Assembly (NCBI RefSeq): GCF_949628265.1
Contig: NC_088787.1
Span: 35,390,844-35,454,843, forward strand
DNA length: 64,000 bases
DNA from: Cloeon dipterum
Taxonomy: Eukaryota > Arthropoda > Insecta > Ephemeroptera > Baetidae
Direction of reading: 5' to 3'
Part shown: positions 1 through 15,000 of the stretch, in pieces
Layout: the number at the start of each line of letters is the position of its first letter
Numbering within the stretch: position 1 is the first letter of the stretch
Notes under the pieces: generated by a model
Told to the model about the DNA's origin: nothing
Database searches by the model: none
What the model saw: only the letters and a program-made list of their open reading frames with translations
Translations under genes and position numbers: made by a program

Positions 1-3000
1 CGGTTTTAAAAAGGTCACAATTCTATTAATAAACAAGTTTCCATCAGCGTCCGGTTTTAAAAAGGTCACAATTCTATTAATAAACAAGTTTCCATCAGCG
101 TCCAAATTTAAAAAGGTCACAATTCTATTAATAAACAAGTTTCCATCAGCGTCCAAATTTAAAAAGGTCACAATTCTATTAATAAGCAAGTTTCCATCAG
201 CGTCCGGTTTTAAAAAGGACACAATTCTATTAATAAACAAGTTTCCATCAGCGTCCGGTTTTAAAAAGGTCACAATTCTATTAATAAACAAGTTTCCATC
301 AGCGTCCGGTTTTAAAAAGGTCACAATTCTATTAATAAACAAGTTTCCATCAGCGTCCGGTTTTAAAAAGGTCACAATTCTATTAATAAACAAGTTTCCA
401 TCAGCGTCCAAATTTAAAAAGGTCACAATTCTATTAATAAACAAGTTTCCATCAGCGTCCAAATTTAAAAAGGTCACAATTCTATTAATAAACAAGTTTC
501 CATCAGCGTCCAAATTTAAAAAGGTCACAATTCTATTAATAAGCAAGTTTCCATCAGCGTCCGGTTTTAAAAAGGACACAATTCTATTAATAAACAAGTT
601 TCCATCAGCGTCCGGTTTTAAAAAGGTCACAATTCTATTAATAAACAAGTTTCCATCAGCGTCCGGTTTTAAAAAGGTCACAATTCTATTAATAAACAAG
701 TTTCCATCAGCGTCCGGTTTTAAAAAGGTCACAATTCTATTAATAAACAAGTTTCCATCAGCGTCCGGTTTTAAAAAGGTCACAATTCTATTAATAAACA
801 AGTTTCCTTCAGCGTCTGGATTTAAAAAGGTCACAATTCTATTAATAAACAAGTTTCCATCAGCGTCCGGTTTTAAAAAGGTCACAATTCTATTAATAAA
901 CAAGTTTCCATCAGCGTCCGGTTTTAAAAAGGTCACAATTCTATTAATAAACAAGTTTCCATCAGCGTCCGGTTTTAAAAAGGTCACAATTCTATTAATA
1001 AACAAGTTTCCATCAGCGTCCGGTTTTAAAAAGGTCACAATTCTATTAATAAACAAGTTTCCATCAGCGTCCGGTTTTAAAAAGGTCACAATTCTATTAA
1101 TAAACAAGTTTCCATCAGCGTCCGGTTTTAAAAAGGTCACAATTCTATTAATAAACAAGTTTCCATCAGCGTCCAAATTTAAAAAGGTCACAATTCTATT
1201 AATAAACAAGTTTCCATCAGCGTCCAAATTTAAAAAGGTCACAATTCTATTAAAAAACAAGTTTCCATCAGCGTCCGGTTTTAAAAAGGTCACAATTCTA
1301 TTAATAAACAAGTTTCCATCAGCGTCCAAATTTAAAAAGGTCACAATTCTATTAATAAACAAGTTTCCATCAGCGTCCAAATTTAAAAAGGTCACAATTC
1401 TATTAATAAACAAGTTTCCATCAGCGTCCGGTTTTAAAAAGGTCACAATTCTATTAATAAACAAGTTTCCATCAGCGTCCAAATTTAAAAAGGTCACAAT
1501 TCTATTAATAAACAAGTTTCCATCAGCGTCCAAATTTAAAAAGGTCACAATTCTATTAATAAGCAAGTTTCCATCAGCGTCCGGTTTTAAAAAGGACACA
1601 ATTCTATTAATAAACAAGTTTCCATCAGCGTCCGGTTTTAAAAAGGTCACAATTCTATTAATAAACAAGTTTCCATCAGCGTCCGGTTTTAAAAAGGTCA
1701 CAATTCTATTAATAAACAAGTTTCCATCAGCGTCCGGTTTTAAAAAGGACACAATTCTATTAATAAACAAGTTTCCTTCAGCGTCTGGATTTAAAAAGGT
1801 CACAATTCTATTAATAAACAAGTTTCCATCAGCGTCCGGTTTTAAAAAGGTCACAATTCTATTAATAAACAAGTTTCCTTCAGCGTCTGGATTTAAAAAG
1901 GTCACAATTCTATTAATAAACAAGTTTCCATCAGCGTCCGGTTTTAAAAAGGACACAATTCTATTAATAAACAAGTTTCCTTCAGCGTCTGGATTTAAAA
2001 AGGTCACAATTCTATTAATAAACAAGTTTCCATCAGCGTCCGGTTTTAAAAAGGACACAATTCTATTAATAAACAAGTTTCCTTCAGCGTCTGGATTTAA
2101 AAAGGTCACAATTCTATTAATAAACAAGTTTCCATCAGCGTCCGGTTTTAAAAAGGTCACAATTCTATTAATAAACAAGTTTCCATCAGCGTCCGGTTTT
2201 AAAAAGGTCACAATTCTATTAATAAACAAGTTTCCATCAGCGTCCGGTTTTAAAAAGGTCACAATTCTATTAATAAACAAGTTTCCATCAGCGTCCGGTT
2301 TTAAAAAGGTCACAATTCTATTAATAAACAAGTTTCCATCAGCGTCCAAATTTAAAAAGGTCACAATTCTATTAATAAACAAGTTTCCATCAGCGTCCGG
2401 TTTTAAAAAGGTCACAATTCTATTAATAAACAAGTTTCCATCAGCGTCCGGTTGTAAAAAGGTCACAATTCTATTAATAAACAAGTTTCCATCAGCGTCC
2501 AAATTGAAAAAGGTCACAATTCTATTAATAAACAAGTTTCCATCAGCGTCCGGTTTTAAAAAGGTCACAATTCTATTAATAAACAAGTTTCCATCAGCGT
2601 CCGGTTTTAAAAAGGTCACAATTCTATTAATAAACAAGTTTCCATCAGCGTCCAAATTTAAAAAGGTCACAATTCTATTAATAAACAAGTTTCCATCAGC
2701 GTCCAAATTTAAAAAGGTCACAATTTTAAAAATAAACATGTTTCAATCAGCGTCCGGTTTTCAAAAGGTCACAATTCTATTAATAAACAAGTTTCCATCA
2801 GCGTCCGGTTTTAAAAAGGTCACAATTCTATTAATAAACAAGTTTCCATCAGCGTCCAAATTTAAAAAGGTCACAATTCTATTAATAAACAAGTTTCCAT
2901 CAGCGTCCGGTTTTAAAAAGGTCACAATTCTATTAATAAACAAGTTTCCATCAGCGTCCAAATTTAAAAAGGTCACAATTCTATTAATAAACAAGTTTCC

Positions 3001-6000
3001 ATCAGCGTCCAAATTTAAAAAGGTCACAATTCTATTAATAAACAAGTTTCCATCAGCGTCCGTTTTAAAATGGTCACAATTCTATTAATAAACAAGTTTC
3101 CATCAGCGTCCGGTTTTAAAAAGGTCACAATTCTATTAATAAACAAGTTTCCATCAGCGTCCGTTTTAAAATGGTCACAATTCTATTAATAAGCAAGTTT
3201 CCATCAGCGTCCGGTTTTAAAAAGGACACAATTCTATTAATAAACAAGTTTCCATCAGCGTCCGTTTTAAAATGGTCACAATTCTATTAATAAGCAAGTT
3301 TCCATCAGCGTCCGGTTTTAAAAAGGTCACAATTCTATTAATAAACAAGTTTCCATCAGCGTCCGGTTTTAAAAAGGTCACAATTCTATTAATAAACAAG
3401 TTTCCATCAGCGTCCGGTTTTAAAAAGGTCACAATTCTATTAATAAACAAGTTTCCATCAGCGTCTAAATTTAAAAAGGTCACAATTCTATTAATAAACA
3501 AGTTTCCATCAGCGTCCAAATTTAAAAAGGTCACAATTCTATTAATAAACAAGTTTCCATCAGCGTCCGGTTTTAAAAAGGACACAATTCTATTAATAAA
3601 CAAGTTTCCATCAGCGTCCGGTTTTAAAAAGGTCACAATTCTATTAATAAACAAGTTTCCATCAGCGTCCGGTTTTAAAAAGGTCACAATTCTATTAATA
3701 AACAAGTTTCCATCAGCGTCCAAATTTAAAAAGGTCACAATTCTATTAATAAACAAGTTTCCATCAGCGTCCGGTTTTAAAAAGGTCACAATTCTATTAA
3801 TAAACAAGTTTCCATCAGCGTCCGGTTTTAAAAAGGTCACAATTCTATTAATAAACAAGTTTCCATCAGCGTCCAAATTTAAAAAGGTCACAATTCTATT
3901 AATAAACAAGTTTCCATCAGCGTCCAAATTTAAAAAGGTCACAATTCTATTAATAAACAAGTTTCCATCAGCGTCCGGTTTTAAAAAGGTCACAATTCTA
4001 TTAATAAACAAGTTTCCATCAGCGTCCGGTTTTAAAAAGGTCACAATTCTATTAATAAACAAGTTTCCATCAGCGTCCGGTTTTAAAAAGGTCACAATTC
4101 TATTAATAAACAAGTTTCAATCAGCGTCCGGTTTTCAAAAGGTCACAATTCTATTAATAAACAAGTTTCCATCAGCGTCCAAATTTAAAAAGGTCACAAT
4201 TTTATTATAAAACAAGTTTCCATCAGCGTCCGGTTTGAAAAAGGTCAAAATTCTAATAATAAACAAGTTTCCATCAACGTCCAAATTTAAAAAGGTCACA
4301 ATTCTATTAATAAACAAGTTTCCTTCAGCGTCTGGTTTTAAAAAGGTCACAATTCTATTAATAAACAAGTTTCCATCAGCGTCCGGTTTTAAAAAGGTCA
4401 CAATTCTATTAATAAACAAGTTTCCATCAGCGTCCGGTTTTACAAAGGTCACAATTCTATTATTAAACAAGTTTCAATCAGCGTCCAAATTTAAAAAGGT
4501 CACAATTCTATTAATAAACAAGTTTCCATCAGCGTCCGGTTTTAAAAAGGTCACAATTCTATTAATAAACAAGTTTCCATCAGCGTCCGGTTTTAAAAAG
4601 GTCACAATTCTATTAATAAACAAGTTTCCATCAGCGTCCAAATTTAAAAAGGTCACAATTTTAAAAATAAACAAGTTTCAATCAGCGTCCGGTTTTCAAA
4701 AGGTCACAATTCTATTAATAAACAAGTTTCCATCAGCGTCCAAATTTAAAAAGGTCACAATTTTATTATAAAACAAGTTTCCATCAGCGTCCGGTTTTAA
4801 AAAGGTCACAATTCTATTAATAAACAAGTTTCCATCAGCGTCCAAATTTAAAAAGGTCACAATTCTATTAATAAACAAGTTTCCATCAGCGTCCGGTTTT
4901 AAAAAGGTCACAATTCTATTAATAAACAAGTTTCCATCAGCGTCCGGTTTTTAAAAAGGTCACAATTCTATTAATAAACAAGTTTCCATCAGCGTCCGGT
5001 TTTAAAAAGGTCACAATTCTATTAATAAACAAGTTTCCATCAGCGTCCAAATTTAAAAAGGTCACAATTCTATTAATAAACAAGTTTCCATCAGCGTCCA
5101 AATTTAAAAAGGTCACAATTCTATTAATAAACAAGTTTCCATCAGCGTCCGGTTTTAAAAAGGTCACAATTCTATTAATAAACAAGTTTCCATCAGCGTC
5201 CAAATTTAAAAAGGTCACAATTCTATTAATAAACAAGTTTCCATCAGCGTCCAAATTTAAAAAGGTCACAATTCTATTAATAAACAAGTTTCCATCAGCG
5301 TCCAAATTTAAAAAGGTCACAATTCTATTAATAAACAAGTTTCCATCAGCGTCCAAATTTAAAAAGGTCACAATTCTATTAATAAACAAGTTTCCATCAG
5401 CGTCCAAATTCAAAAAGGTCACAATTTTAAAAATAAACATGTTTCAATCAGCGTCCGGTTTTCAAAAGGTCACAATTCTATTAATAAACAAGTTTCCATC
5501 AGCGTCCAAATTTAAAAAGGTCACAATTCTATTAATAAACAAGTTTCCATCAGCGTCCAAATTTAAAAAGGTCACAATTCTATTAATAAACAAGTTTCCA
5601 TCAGCGTCCGGTTTTAAAAAGGTCACAATTCTATTAATAAACAAGTTTCCATCAGCGTCCGGTTTTAAAAAGGTCACAATTCTATTAATAAACAAGTTTC
5701 CATCAGCGTCCAAATTTAAAAAGGTCACAATTCTATTAATAAACAAGTTTCCATCAGCGTCCAAATTTAAAAAGGTCACAATTCTATTAATAAACAAGTT
5801 TCCATCAGCGTCCGGTTTTAAAAAGGTCACAATTCTATTAATAAACAAGTTTCCATCAGCGTCCAAATTTAAAAAGGTCACAATTCTATTAATAAACAAG
5901 TTTCCATCAGCGTCCAAATTCAAAAAGGTCACAATTTTAAAAATAAACATGTTTCAATCAGCGTCCGGTTTTCAAAAGGTCACAATTCTATTAATAAACA

Positions 6001-9000
6001 AGTTTCCATCAGCGTCCAAATTTAAAAAGGTCACAATTCTATTAATAAACAAGTTTCCATCAGCGTCCAAATTTAAAAAGGTCACAATTCTATTAATAAA
6101 CAAGTTTCCATCAGCGTCCGGTTTTAAAAAGGTCACAATTCTATTAATAAACAAGTTTCCATCAGCGTCCGGTTTTAAAAAGGTCACAATTCTATTAATA
6201 AACAAGTTTCCATCAGCGTCCAAATTTAAAAAGGTCACAATTCTATTAATAAACAAGTTTCCATCAGCGTCCAAATTTAAAAAGGTCACAATTCTATTAA
6301 TAAACAAGTTTCCATCAGCGTCCAAATTTAAAAAGGTCACAATTCTATTAATAAACAAGTTTCCATCAGCGTCCAAATTTAAAAAGGTCACAATTCTATT
6401 AATAAACAAGTTTCCATCAGCGTCCAAATTTAAAAAGGTCACAATTCTATTAATAAACAAGTTTCCATCAGCGTCCGAATTTAAAAAGGTCACAATTCTA
6501 TTAAAAAACAAGTTTCCATCAGCGTCCAAATTTAAAAAGGTCACAATTCTATTAATAAACAAGTTTCCATCAGCGTCCAAATTTAAAAAGGTCACAATTC
6601 TATTAATAAACAAGTTTCCATCAGCGTCCAAATTTAAAAAGGTCACAATTCTATTAATAAACAAGTTTCCATCAGCGTCCAAATTTAAAAAGGTCACAAT
6701 TTTAAAAATAAACATGTTTCAATCAGCGTCCGGTTTTCAAAAGGTCACAATTCTATTAATAAACAAGTTTCCATCAGCGTCCAAATTTAAAAAGGTCACA
6801 ATTCTATTAATAAACAAGTTTCCATCAGCGTCCAAATTTAAAAAGGTCACAATTTTAAAAATAAACAAGTTTCCATCAGCGTCCGGTTTTAAAAAGGTCA
6901 CAATTCTATTAATAAACAAGTTTCCATCAGCGTCCAAATTTAAAAAGGTCACAATTCTATTAATAAACAAGTTTCCATCAGCGTCCGGTTTTAAAAAGGT
7001 CACAATTCTATTAATAAACAAGTTTCCATCAGCGTCCGGTTTTAAAAAGGTCACAATTCTATTAATAAACAAGTTTCCATCAGCGTCCAAATTTAAAAAG
7101 GTCACAATTCTATTAATAAACAAGTTTCCATCAGCGTCCAAATTTAAAAAGGTCACAATTCTATTAATAAGCAAGTTTCCATCAGCGTCCGGTTTTAAAA
7201 AGGTCACAATTCTATTAATAAACAAGTTTCCATCAGCGTCCGGTTTTAAAAAGGTCACAATTCTATTAATAAACAAGTTTCCATCAGCGTCCAAATTTAA
7301 AAAGGTCACAATTCTATTAATAAACAAGTTTCCATCAGCGTCCGGTTTTAAAAAGGTCACAATTCTATTAATAAACAAGTTTCCATCAGCGTCCAAATTT
7401 AAAAAGGTCACAATTCTATTAAAAAACAAGTTACAATCAGCGTCCAAATTTAAAAAGGTCACAATTCTATTAATAAACAAGTTTCCATCAGCGTCCGAAT
7501 TTAAAAAGGTCACAATTCTATTAAAAAACAAGTTTCCATCAGCGTCCAAATTTAAAAAGGTCACAATTCTATTAATAAACAAGTTTCCATCAGCGTCCAA
7601 ATTTAAAAAGGTCACAATTCTATTAATAAACAAGTTTCCATCAGCGTCCAAATTTAAAAAGGTCACAATTCTATTAATAAACAAGTTTCCATCAGCGTCC
7701 AAATTTAAAAAGGTCACAATTCTATTAATAAACAAGTTTCCATCAGCGTCCAAATTTAAAAAGGTCACAATTTTAAAAATAAACATGTTTCAATCAGCGT
7801 CCGGTTTTCAAAAGGTCACAATTCTATTAATAAACAAGTTTCCATCAGCGTCCGGTTTTAAAAAGGTCACAATTCTATTAATAAACAAGTTTCCATCAGC
7901 GTCCAAATTTAAAAAGGTCACAATTCTATTAATAAACAAGTTTCCACCAGCGTCCGGTTTTAAAAAGGTCACAATTCTATTAATAAACAAGTTTCCATCA
8001 GCGTCCGGTTTTACAAAGGTCACAATTCTATTATTAAACAAGTTTCAATCAGCGTCCAAATTTAAAAAGGTCAGAATTCTATTAATAAACAAGTTTCCTT
8101 CAGCGTCTGGTTTTAAAAAGGTCACAAATCTATTAATAAACAATTTTCCATCAGCGTCCGGTTTTAAAAAGGTCACAATTCTATTAATAAACAAGTTTCC
8201 ATCAGTGTCCGGTTTTAAAAAGGTCACAATTCTATTAATAAACAAGTTTCCATCAGCGTCCAAATTTAAAAAGGTCACAATTTTATTATAAAACAAGTTT
8301 CCATCAGCGTCCGGTTTTAAAAAGGTCACAATTCTATTAATAAACAAGTTTCCTTCAGCGTCCGGTTTTAAAAAGGTCACAATTCTATTAATAAACAAGT
8401 TTCCATCAGCGTCCGGTTTTAAAAAGGACACAATTCTATTAATAAACAAGTTTCCATCAGCGTCCGGTTTTAAAAAGGTCACAATTCTATTAATAAACAA
8501 GTTTCCATCAGCGTCCAAATTTAAAAAGGTCACAATTCTATTAATAAACAAGTTTCCATCAGCGTCCAAATTTAAAAAGGTCACAATTCTATTAATAAAC
8601 AAGTTTCCATCAGCGTCCAAATTTAAAAAGGTCACAATTCTATTAATAAACAAGTTTCCATCAGCGTCCAAATTTAAAAAGGTCACAATTTTAAAAATAA
8701 TCAAGTTTCAATCAGCGTCCGGTTTTAAAAAGGTCACAATTCTATTAATAAACAAGTTTCCATCAGCGTCCAAATTTAAAAAGGTCACAATTCCATTAAT
8801 AAACAAGTTTCCATCAGCGTCCAAATTTAAAAAGGTCACAATTCTCTTAATAAACAAGTTTCCATCAGCGTCCAAATTTAAAAAGGTCACAATTCTATTA
8901 ATAAACAAGTTTCCATCAGCGTCCGGTTTTAAAAAGGTCACAATTCTATTAATAAACAAGTTTCCATCAGCGTCCAAATTTAAAAAGGTCACAATTTTAT

Positions 9001-12000
9001 TATAAAACAAGTTTCCATCAGCGTCCGGTTTTAAAAAGGTCACAATTCTATTAATAAACAAGTTTCCATCAGCGTCCAAATTTAAAAAGGTCACAATTCT
9101 ATTAAAAAACAAGTTTCCATCAGCGTCCGGTTTTAAAAAGGACACAATTCTATTAATAAACAAGTTTCCATCAGCGTCCAAATTTAAAAAGGTCACAATT
9201 CTATTAATAAACAAGTTTCCATCAGCGTCCGGTTTTAAAAAGGTCACAATTCTATTAATAAACAAGTTTCCATCAGCGTCCGGTTTTAAAAAGGTCACAA
9301 TTCTATTAATAAACAAGTTTCCATCAGCGTCCGGTTTTACAAAGGTCACAATTCTATTAATAAACAAGTTTCCATCAGCGTCCAAATTTAAAAAGGTCAC
9401 AATTCTATTAATAAACAAGTTTCCATCAGCGTCCAAATTTAAAAAGGTCACAATTCTATTAATAAACAAGTTTCCATCAGCGTCCGGTTTTAAAAAGGGC
9501 ACAATTCTATTAATAAACAAGTTTCCATCAGCGTCCAAATTTAAAAAGGTCACAATTCTATTAATAAACAAGTTTCCATCAGCGTCCGGTTTTAAAAAGG
9601 ACACAATTCTATTAATAAACAAGTTTCCATCAGCGTCCAAATTTAAAAAGGTCACAATTCTATTAAAAAACAAGTTTCCATCAGCGTCCGGTTTTAAAAA
9701 GGGCACAATTCTATTAATAAACAAGTTTCCATCAGCGTCCAAATTTAAAAAGGTCACAATTCTATTAATAAACAAGTTTCCATCAGCGTCCAAATTTAAA
9801 AAGGTCACAATTCTATTAATAAACAAGTTTCCATCAGCGTCCAAATTTAAAAAGGTCACAATTCTATTAATAAACAAGTTTCCATCAGCGTCCGCGGTTT
9901 TAAAAAGGTCACAATTCTAATCATAAACAAGTTTCCATCATCGTCCGGTTTTAAAAAGGTCACAATTCTATTAATAAACAAGTTTCCATCAGCGTCCAAA
10001 TTTAAAAAGTTCACAATTTTATTATAAAACAAGTTTCCATCAGCGTCCGGTTTTAAAAAGGTCACAATTCTATTAATAAACAAGTTTCCATCAGCGTCCG
10101 CGGTTTTAAAAAGGTCACAATTCTTATCATAAACAAGTTTCCATCAGCGTCCGGTTTTAAAAAGGTCACAATTCTATTAATAAACAAGTTTCCATCAGCG
10201 TCCAAATTTAAAAAGGTCACAATTCTATTAATAAACAAGTTTCCATCAGCGTCCGGTTTTACAAAGGTCACAATTCTATTATTAAACAAGTTTCAATCAG
10301 CGTCCAAATTTAAAAAGGTCAGAATTCTATTAATAAACAAGTTTCCATCAGCGTCCGGTTTTAAAAAGGTCACAATTCTATTAATAAACAAGTTTCCTTC
10401 AGCGTCTGGTTTTAAAAAGGTCACAAATCTATTAATAAACAAGTTTCCATCAGCGTCCGGTTTTAAAAAGGTCACAATTCTATTAATAAACAAGTTTCCA
10501 TCAGCGTCCGTTTTAAAATGGTCACAATTCTATTAATAAACAAGTTTCCATCAGCGTCCAAATTTAAAAAGGTCACAATTCTATTAATAAACAAGTTTCC
10601 ATCAGCGTCCGTTTTAAAATGGTCACAATTCTATTAATAAACAAGTTTCCATCAGCGTCCAAATTTAAAAAGGTCACAATTCTATTAATAAACAAGTTTC
10701 CATCAGCGTCCGTTTTAAAATGGTCACAATTCTATTAATAAACAAGTTTCCATCAGCGTCCAAATTTAAAAAGGTCACAATTCTATTAATAAACAAGTTT
10801 CCATCAGCGTCCGCGGTTTTAAAAAGGTCACAATTCTAATCATAAACAAGTTTCCATCATCGTCCGGTTTTAAAAAGGTCACAATTCTATTAATAAACAA
10901 GTTTCCATCAGCGTCCAAATTTAAAAAGTTCACAATTTTATTATAAAACAAGTTTCCATCAGCGTCCGGTTTTAAGAAGGTCACAATTCTATTAATAAAC
11001 AAGTTTCCATCATTGTCCGCGGTTTTAAAAAGGTCACAATTCTTATCATAAACAAGTTTCCATCAGCGTCCGGTTTTAAAAAGGTCACAATTCTATTAAT
11101 AAACAAGTTTCCATCAGCGTCCAAATTTAAAAAGGTCACAATTCTATTAATAAACAAGTTTCCATCAGCGTCCGGTTTTAAAAAGGTCACAATTCTATTA
11201 ATAAACAAGTTTCCATCAGCGTCCGGTTTTACAAAGGTCACAATTCTATTATTAAACAAGTTTCAATCAGCGTCCAAATTTAAAAAGGTCAGAATTCTAT
11301 TAATAAACAAGTTTCCTTCAGCGTCTGGTTTTGAAAAGGACACAATTCTATTAATAAACAAGTTTCCATCAGCGTCTGGTTTTAAAAAGGTCACAAATCT
11401 ATTAATAAACAAGTTTCCATCAGCGTCTGGTTTTAAAAAGGTCACAAATCTATTAATAAACAAGTTTCCATCAGCGTCCGGTTTTAAAAAGGTCACAATT
11501 CTATTAATAAACAAGTTTCCATCAGCGTCCGGTTTTAAAAAGGTCACAATTCTATTAATAAACAAGTTTCCATCAGCGTCCGGTTTTAAAAAGGTCACAA
11601 TTATATTAATAAACAAGTTTCCATCAGCGTCCGATTTTAAAAAGGTCACAATTCTATTAATAAACAAGTTTCCATCAGCGTCCGGTTTTAAAAAGGTCAC
11701 AATTCTATTAATAAACAAGTTTCCATCAGAGCCGGTTTTAAAAAGGTCACAATTCTATTAATAAACAAGTTTCCATCAGCGTCCGGTTTTACAAAGGTCA
11801 CAATTCTATTATTAAACAAGTTTCAATCAGCGTCCAAATTTAAAAAGGTCAGAATTCTATTAATAAACAAGTTTCCTTCAGCGTCTGGTTTTGAAAAAGG
11901 TCACAAATCTATTAATAAACAATTTTCCATCAGCGTCCGGTTTTAAAAAGGTCACAATTCTATTAATAAACAAGTTTCCATCAGCGTCCGGTTTTAAAAA

Positions 12001-15000
12001 GGTCACAATTCTATTAATAAACAAGTTTCCATCAGCGTCCGGTTTTAAAAAGGTCACAATTCTATTAATAAACAAGTTTCCATCAGCGTCCGGTTTTAAA
12101 AAGGTCACAATTCTATTAATAAACAAAAGTTTCCACCAGCGTCCGGTTTTAAAAAGGTCACAATTCTATTAATAAACAAGTTTCCATCAGCGTCCAAATT
12201 TAAAAAGGTCAGAATTCTATTAATAAACAAGTTTCCTTCAGCGTCTGGTTTTAAAAAGGTCACAAATCTATTAATAAACAAGTTTCCATCAGCGTCCGGT
12301 TTTAAAAAGGTCACAATTCTATTAATAAACAAGTTTCCATCAGCGTCCGGTTTTAAAAAGGTCACAATTCTATTAATAAACAAAAGTTTCCACCAGCGTC
12401 CGGTTTTACAAAGGTCACAATTCTATTATTAAACAAGTTTCAATCAGCGTCCAAATTTAAAAAGGTCAGAATTCTATTAATAAACAAGTTTCCTTCAGCG
12501 TCTGGTTTTAAAAAGGTCACAAATCTATTAATAAACAATTTTCCATCAGCGTCCGGTTTTAAAAAGGTCACAATTCTATTAATAAACAAGTTTCCATCAG
12601 CGTCCAAATTTAAAAAGGTCACAATTTTATTATAAAACAAGTTTCCATCAGCGTCCGGTTTTAAAAAGGTCACAATTCTATTAATAAACAAGTTTCCTTC
12701 AGCGTCCGGTTTTAAAAAGGTCACAATTCTATTAATAAACAAGTTTCCATCAGCGTCCGGTTTTAAAAAGGACACAATTCTATTAATAAACAAGTTTCCA
12801 TCAGCGTCCGGTTTTAAAAAGGTCACAATTCTATTAATAAACAAGTTTCCATCAGCGTCCAAATTTAAAAAGGTCACAATTCTATTAATAAACAAGTTTC
12901 CATCAGCGTCCAAATTTAAAAAGGTCACAATTCTATTAATAAACAAGTTTCCATCAGCGTCCAAATTTAAAAAGGTCACAATTCTATTAATAAACAAGTT
13001 TCCATCAGCGTCCAAATTTAAAAAGGTCACAATTTTAAAAATAATCAAGTTTCAATCAGCGTCCGGTTTTAAAAAGGTCACAATTCTATTAATAAACAAG
13101 TTTCCATCAGCGTCCGGTTTTAAAAAGGTCACAATTCTATTAATAAACAAGTTTCCATCAGCGTCCGGTTTTAAAAAGGTCACAATTCTATTAATAAACA
13201 AGTTTCCATCAGCGTCCAAATTTAAAAAGGTCACAATTTTATTATAAAACAAGTTTCCATCAGCGTCCGGTTTTAAAAAGGTCACAATTCTATTAATAAA
13301 CAAGTTTCCATCAGCGTCCAAATTTAAAAAGGTCACAATTCTCTTAATAAACAAGTTTCCATCAGCGTCCAAATTTAAAAAGGTCACAATTCTATTAATA
13401 AACAAGTTTCCATCAGCGTCCGGTTTTAAAAAGGTCACAATTCTATTAATAAACAAGTTTCCATCAGCGTCCAAATTTAAAAAGGTCACAATTTTATTAT
13501 AAAACAAGTTTCCATCAGCGTCCGGTTTTAAAAAGGTCACAATTCTATTAATAAACAAGTTTCCATCAGCGTCCAAATTTAAAAAGGTCACAATTCTATT
13601 AAAAAACAAGTTTCCATCAGCGTCCGGTTTTAAAAAGGACACAATTCTATTAATAAACAAGTTTCCATCAGCGTCCAAATTTAAAAAGGTCACAATTCTA
13701 TTAATAAACAAGTTTCCATCAGCGTCCGGTTTTAAAAAGGTCACAATTCTATTAATAAACAAGTTTCCATCAGCGTCCGGTTTTAAAAAGGTCACAATTC
13801 TATTAATAAACAAGTTTCCATCAGCGTCCGGTTTTACAAAGGTCACAATTCTATTAATAAACAAGTTTCCATCAGCGTCCAAATTTAAAAAGGTCACAAT
13901 TCTATTAATAAACAAGTTTCCATCAGCGTCCAAATTTAAAAAGGTCACAATTCTATTAATAAACAAGTTTCCATCAGCGTCCGGTTTTAAAAAGGACACA
14001 ATTCTATTAATAAACAAGTTTCCATCAGCGTCCAAATTTAAAAAGGTCACAATTCTATTAAAAAACAAGTTTCCATCAGCGTCCGGTTTTAAAAAGGGCA
14101 CAATTCTATTAATAAACAAGTTTCCATCAGCGTCCAAATTTAAAAAGGTCACAATTCTATTAATAAACAAGTTTCCATCAGCGTCCAAATTTAAAAAGGT
14201 CACAATTCTATGAATAAACAAGTTTCCATCAGCGTCCGGTTTTAAAAAGGACACAATTCTATTAATAAACAAGTTTCCATCAGCGTCCGTTTTAAAATGG
14301 TCACAATTCTATTAATAAACAAGTTTCCATCAGCGTCCAAATTTAAAAAGGTCACAATTCTATTAATAAACAAGTTTCCATCAGCGTCCGTTTTAAAATG
14401 GTCACAATTCTATTAATAAACAAGTTTCCATCAGCGTCCAAATTTAAAAAGGTCACAATTCTATTAATAAACAAGTTTCCATCAGCGTCCGCGGTTTTAA
14501 AAAGGTCACAATTCTAATCATAAACAAGTTTCCATCATCGTCCGGTTTTAAAAAGGTCACAATTCTATTAATAAACAAGTTTCCATCAGCGTCCAAATTT
14601 AAAAAGTTCACAATTTTATTATAAAACAAGTTTCCATCAGCGTCCGGTTTTAAAAAGGTCACAATTCTATTAATAAACAAGTTTCCATCAGCGTCCGCGG
14701 TTTTAAAAAGGTCACAATTCTTATCATAAACAAGTTTCCATCAGCGTCCGGTTTTAAAAAGGTCACAATTCTATTAATAAACAAGTTTCCATCAGCGTCC
14801 AAATTTAAAAAGGTCACAATTCTATTAATAAACAAGTTTCCATCAGCGTCCGGTTTTACAAAGGTCACAATTCTATTATTAAACAAGTTTCAATCAGCGT
14901 CCAAATTTAAAAAGGTCAGAATTCTATTAATAAACAAGTTTCCATCAGCGTCCGGTTTTAAAAAGGTCACAATTCTATTAATAAACAAGTTTCCTTCACG

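Noticed and set aside
5439..8291. 950-codon open frame in the satellite (and many similar ones on both strands, such as 25913-28765 minus)
   Set aside because: It is the satellite read in its one stop-free frame. Breaks coincide with monomer variants, changes are not synonymous, and there is no start context or splice structure. The complementary frame is equally open.
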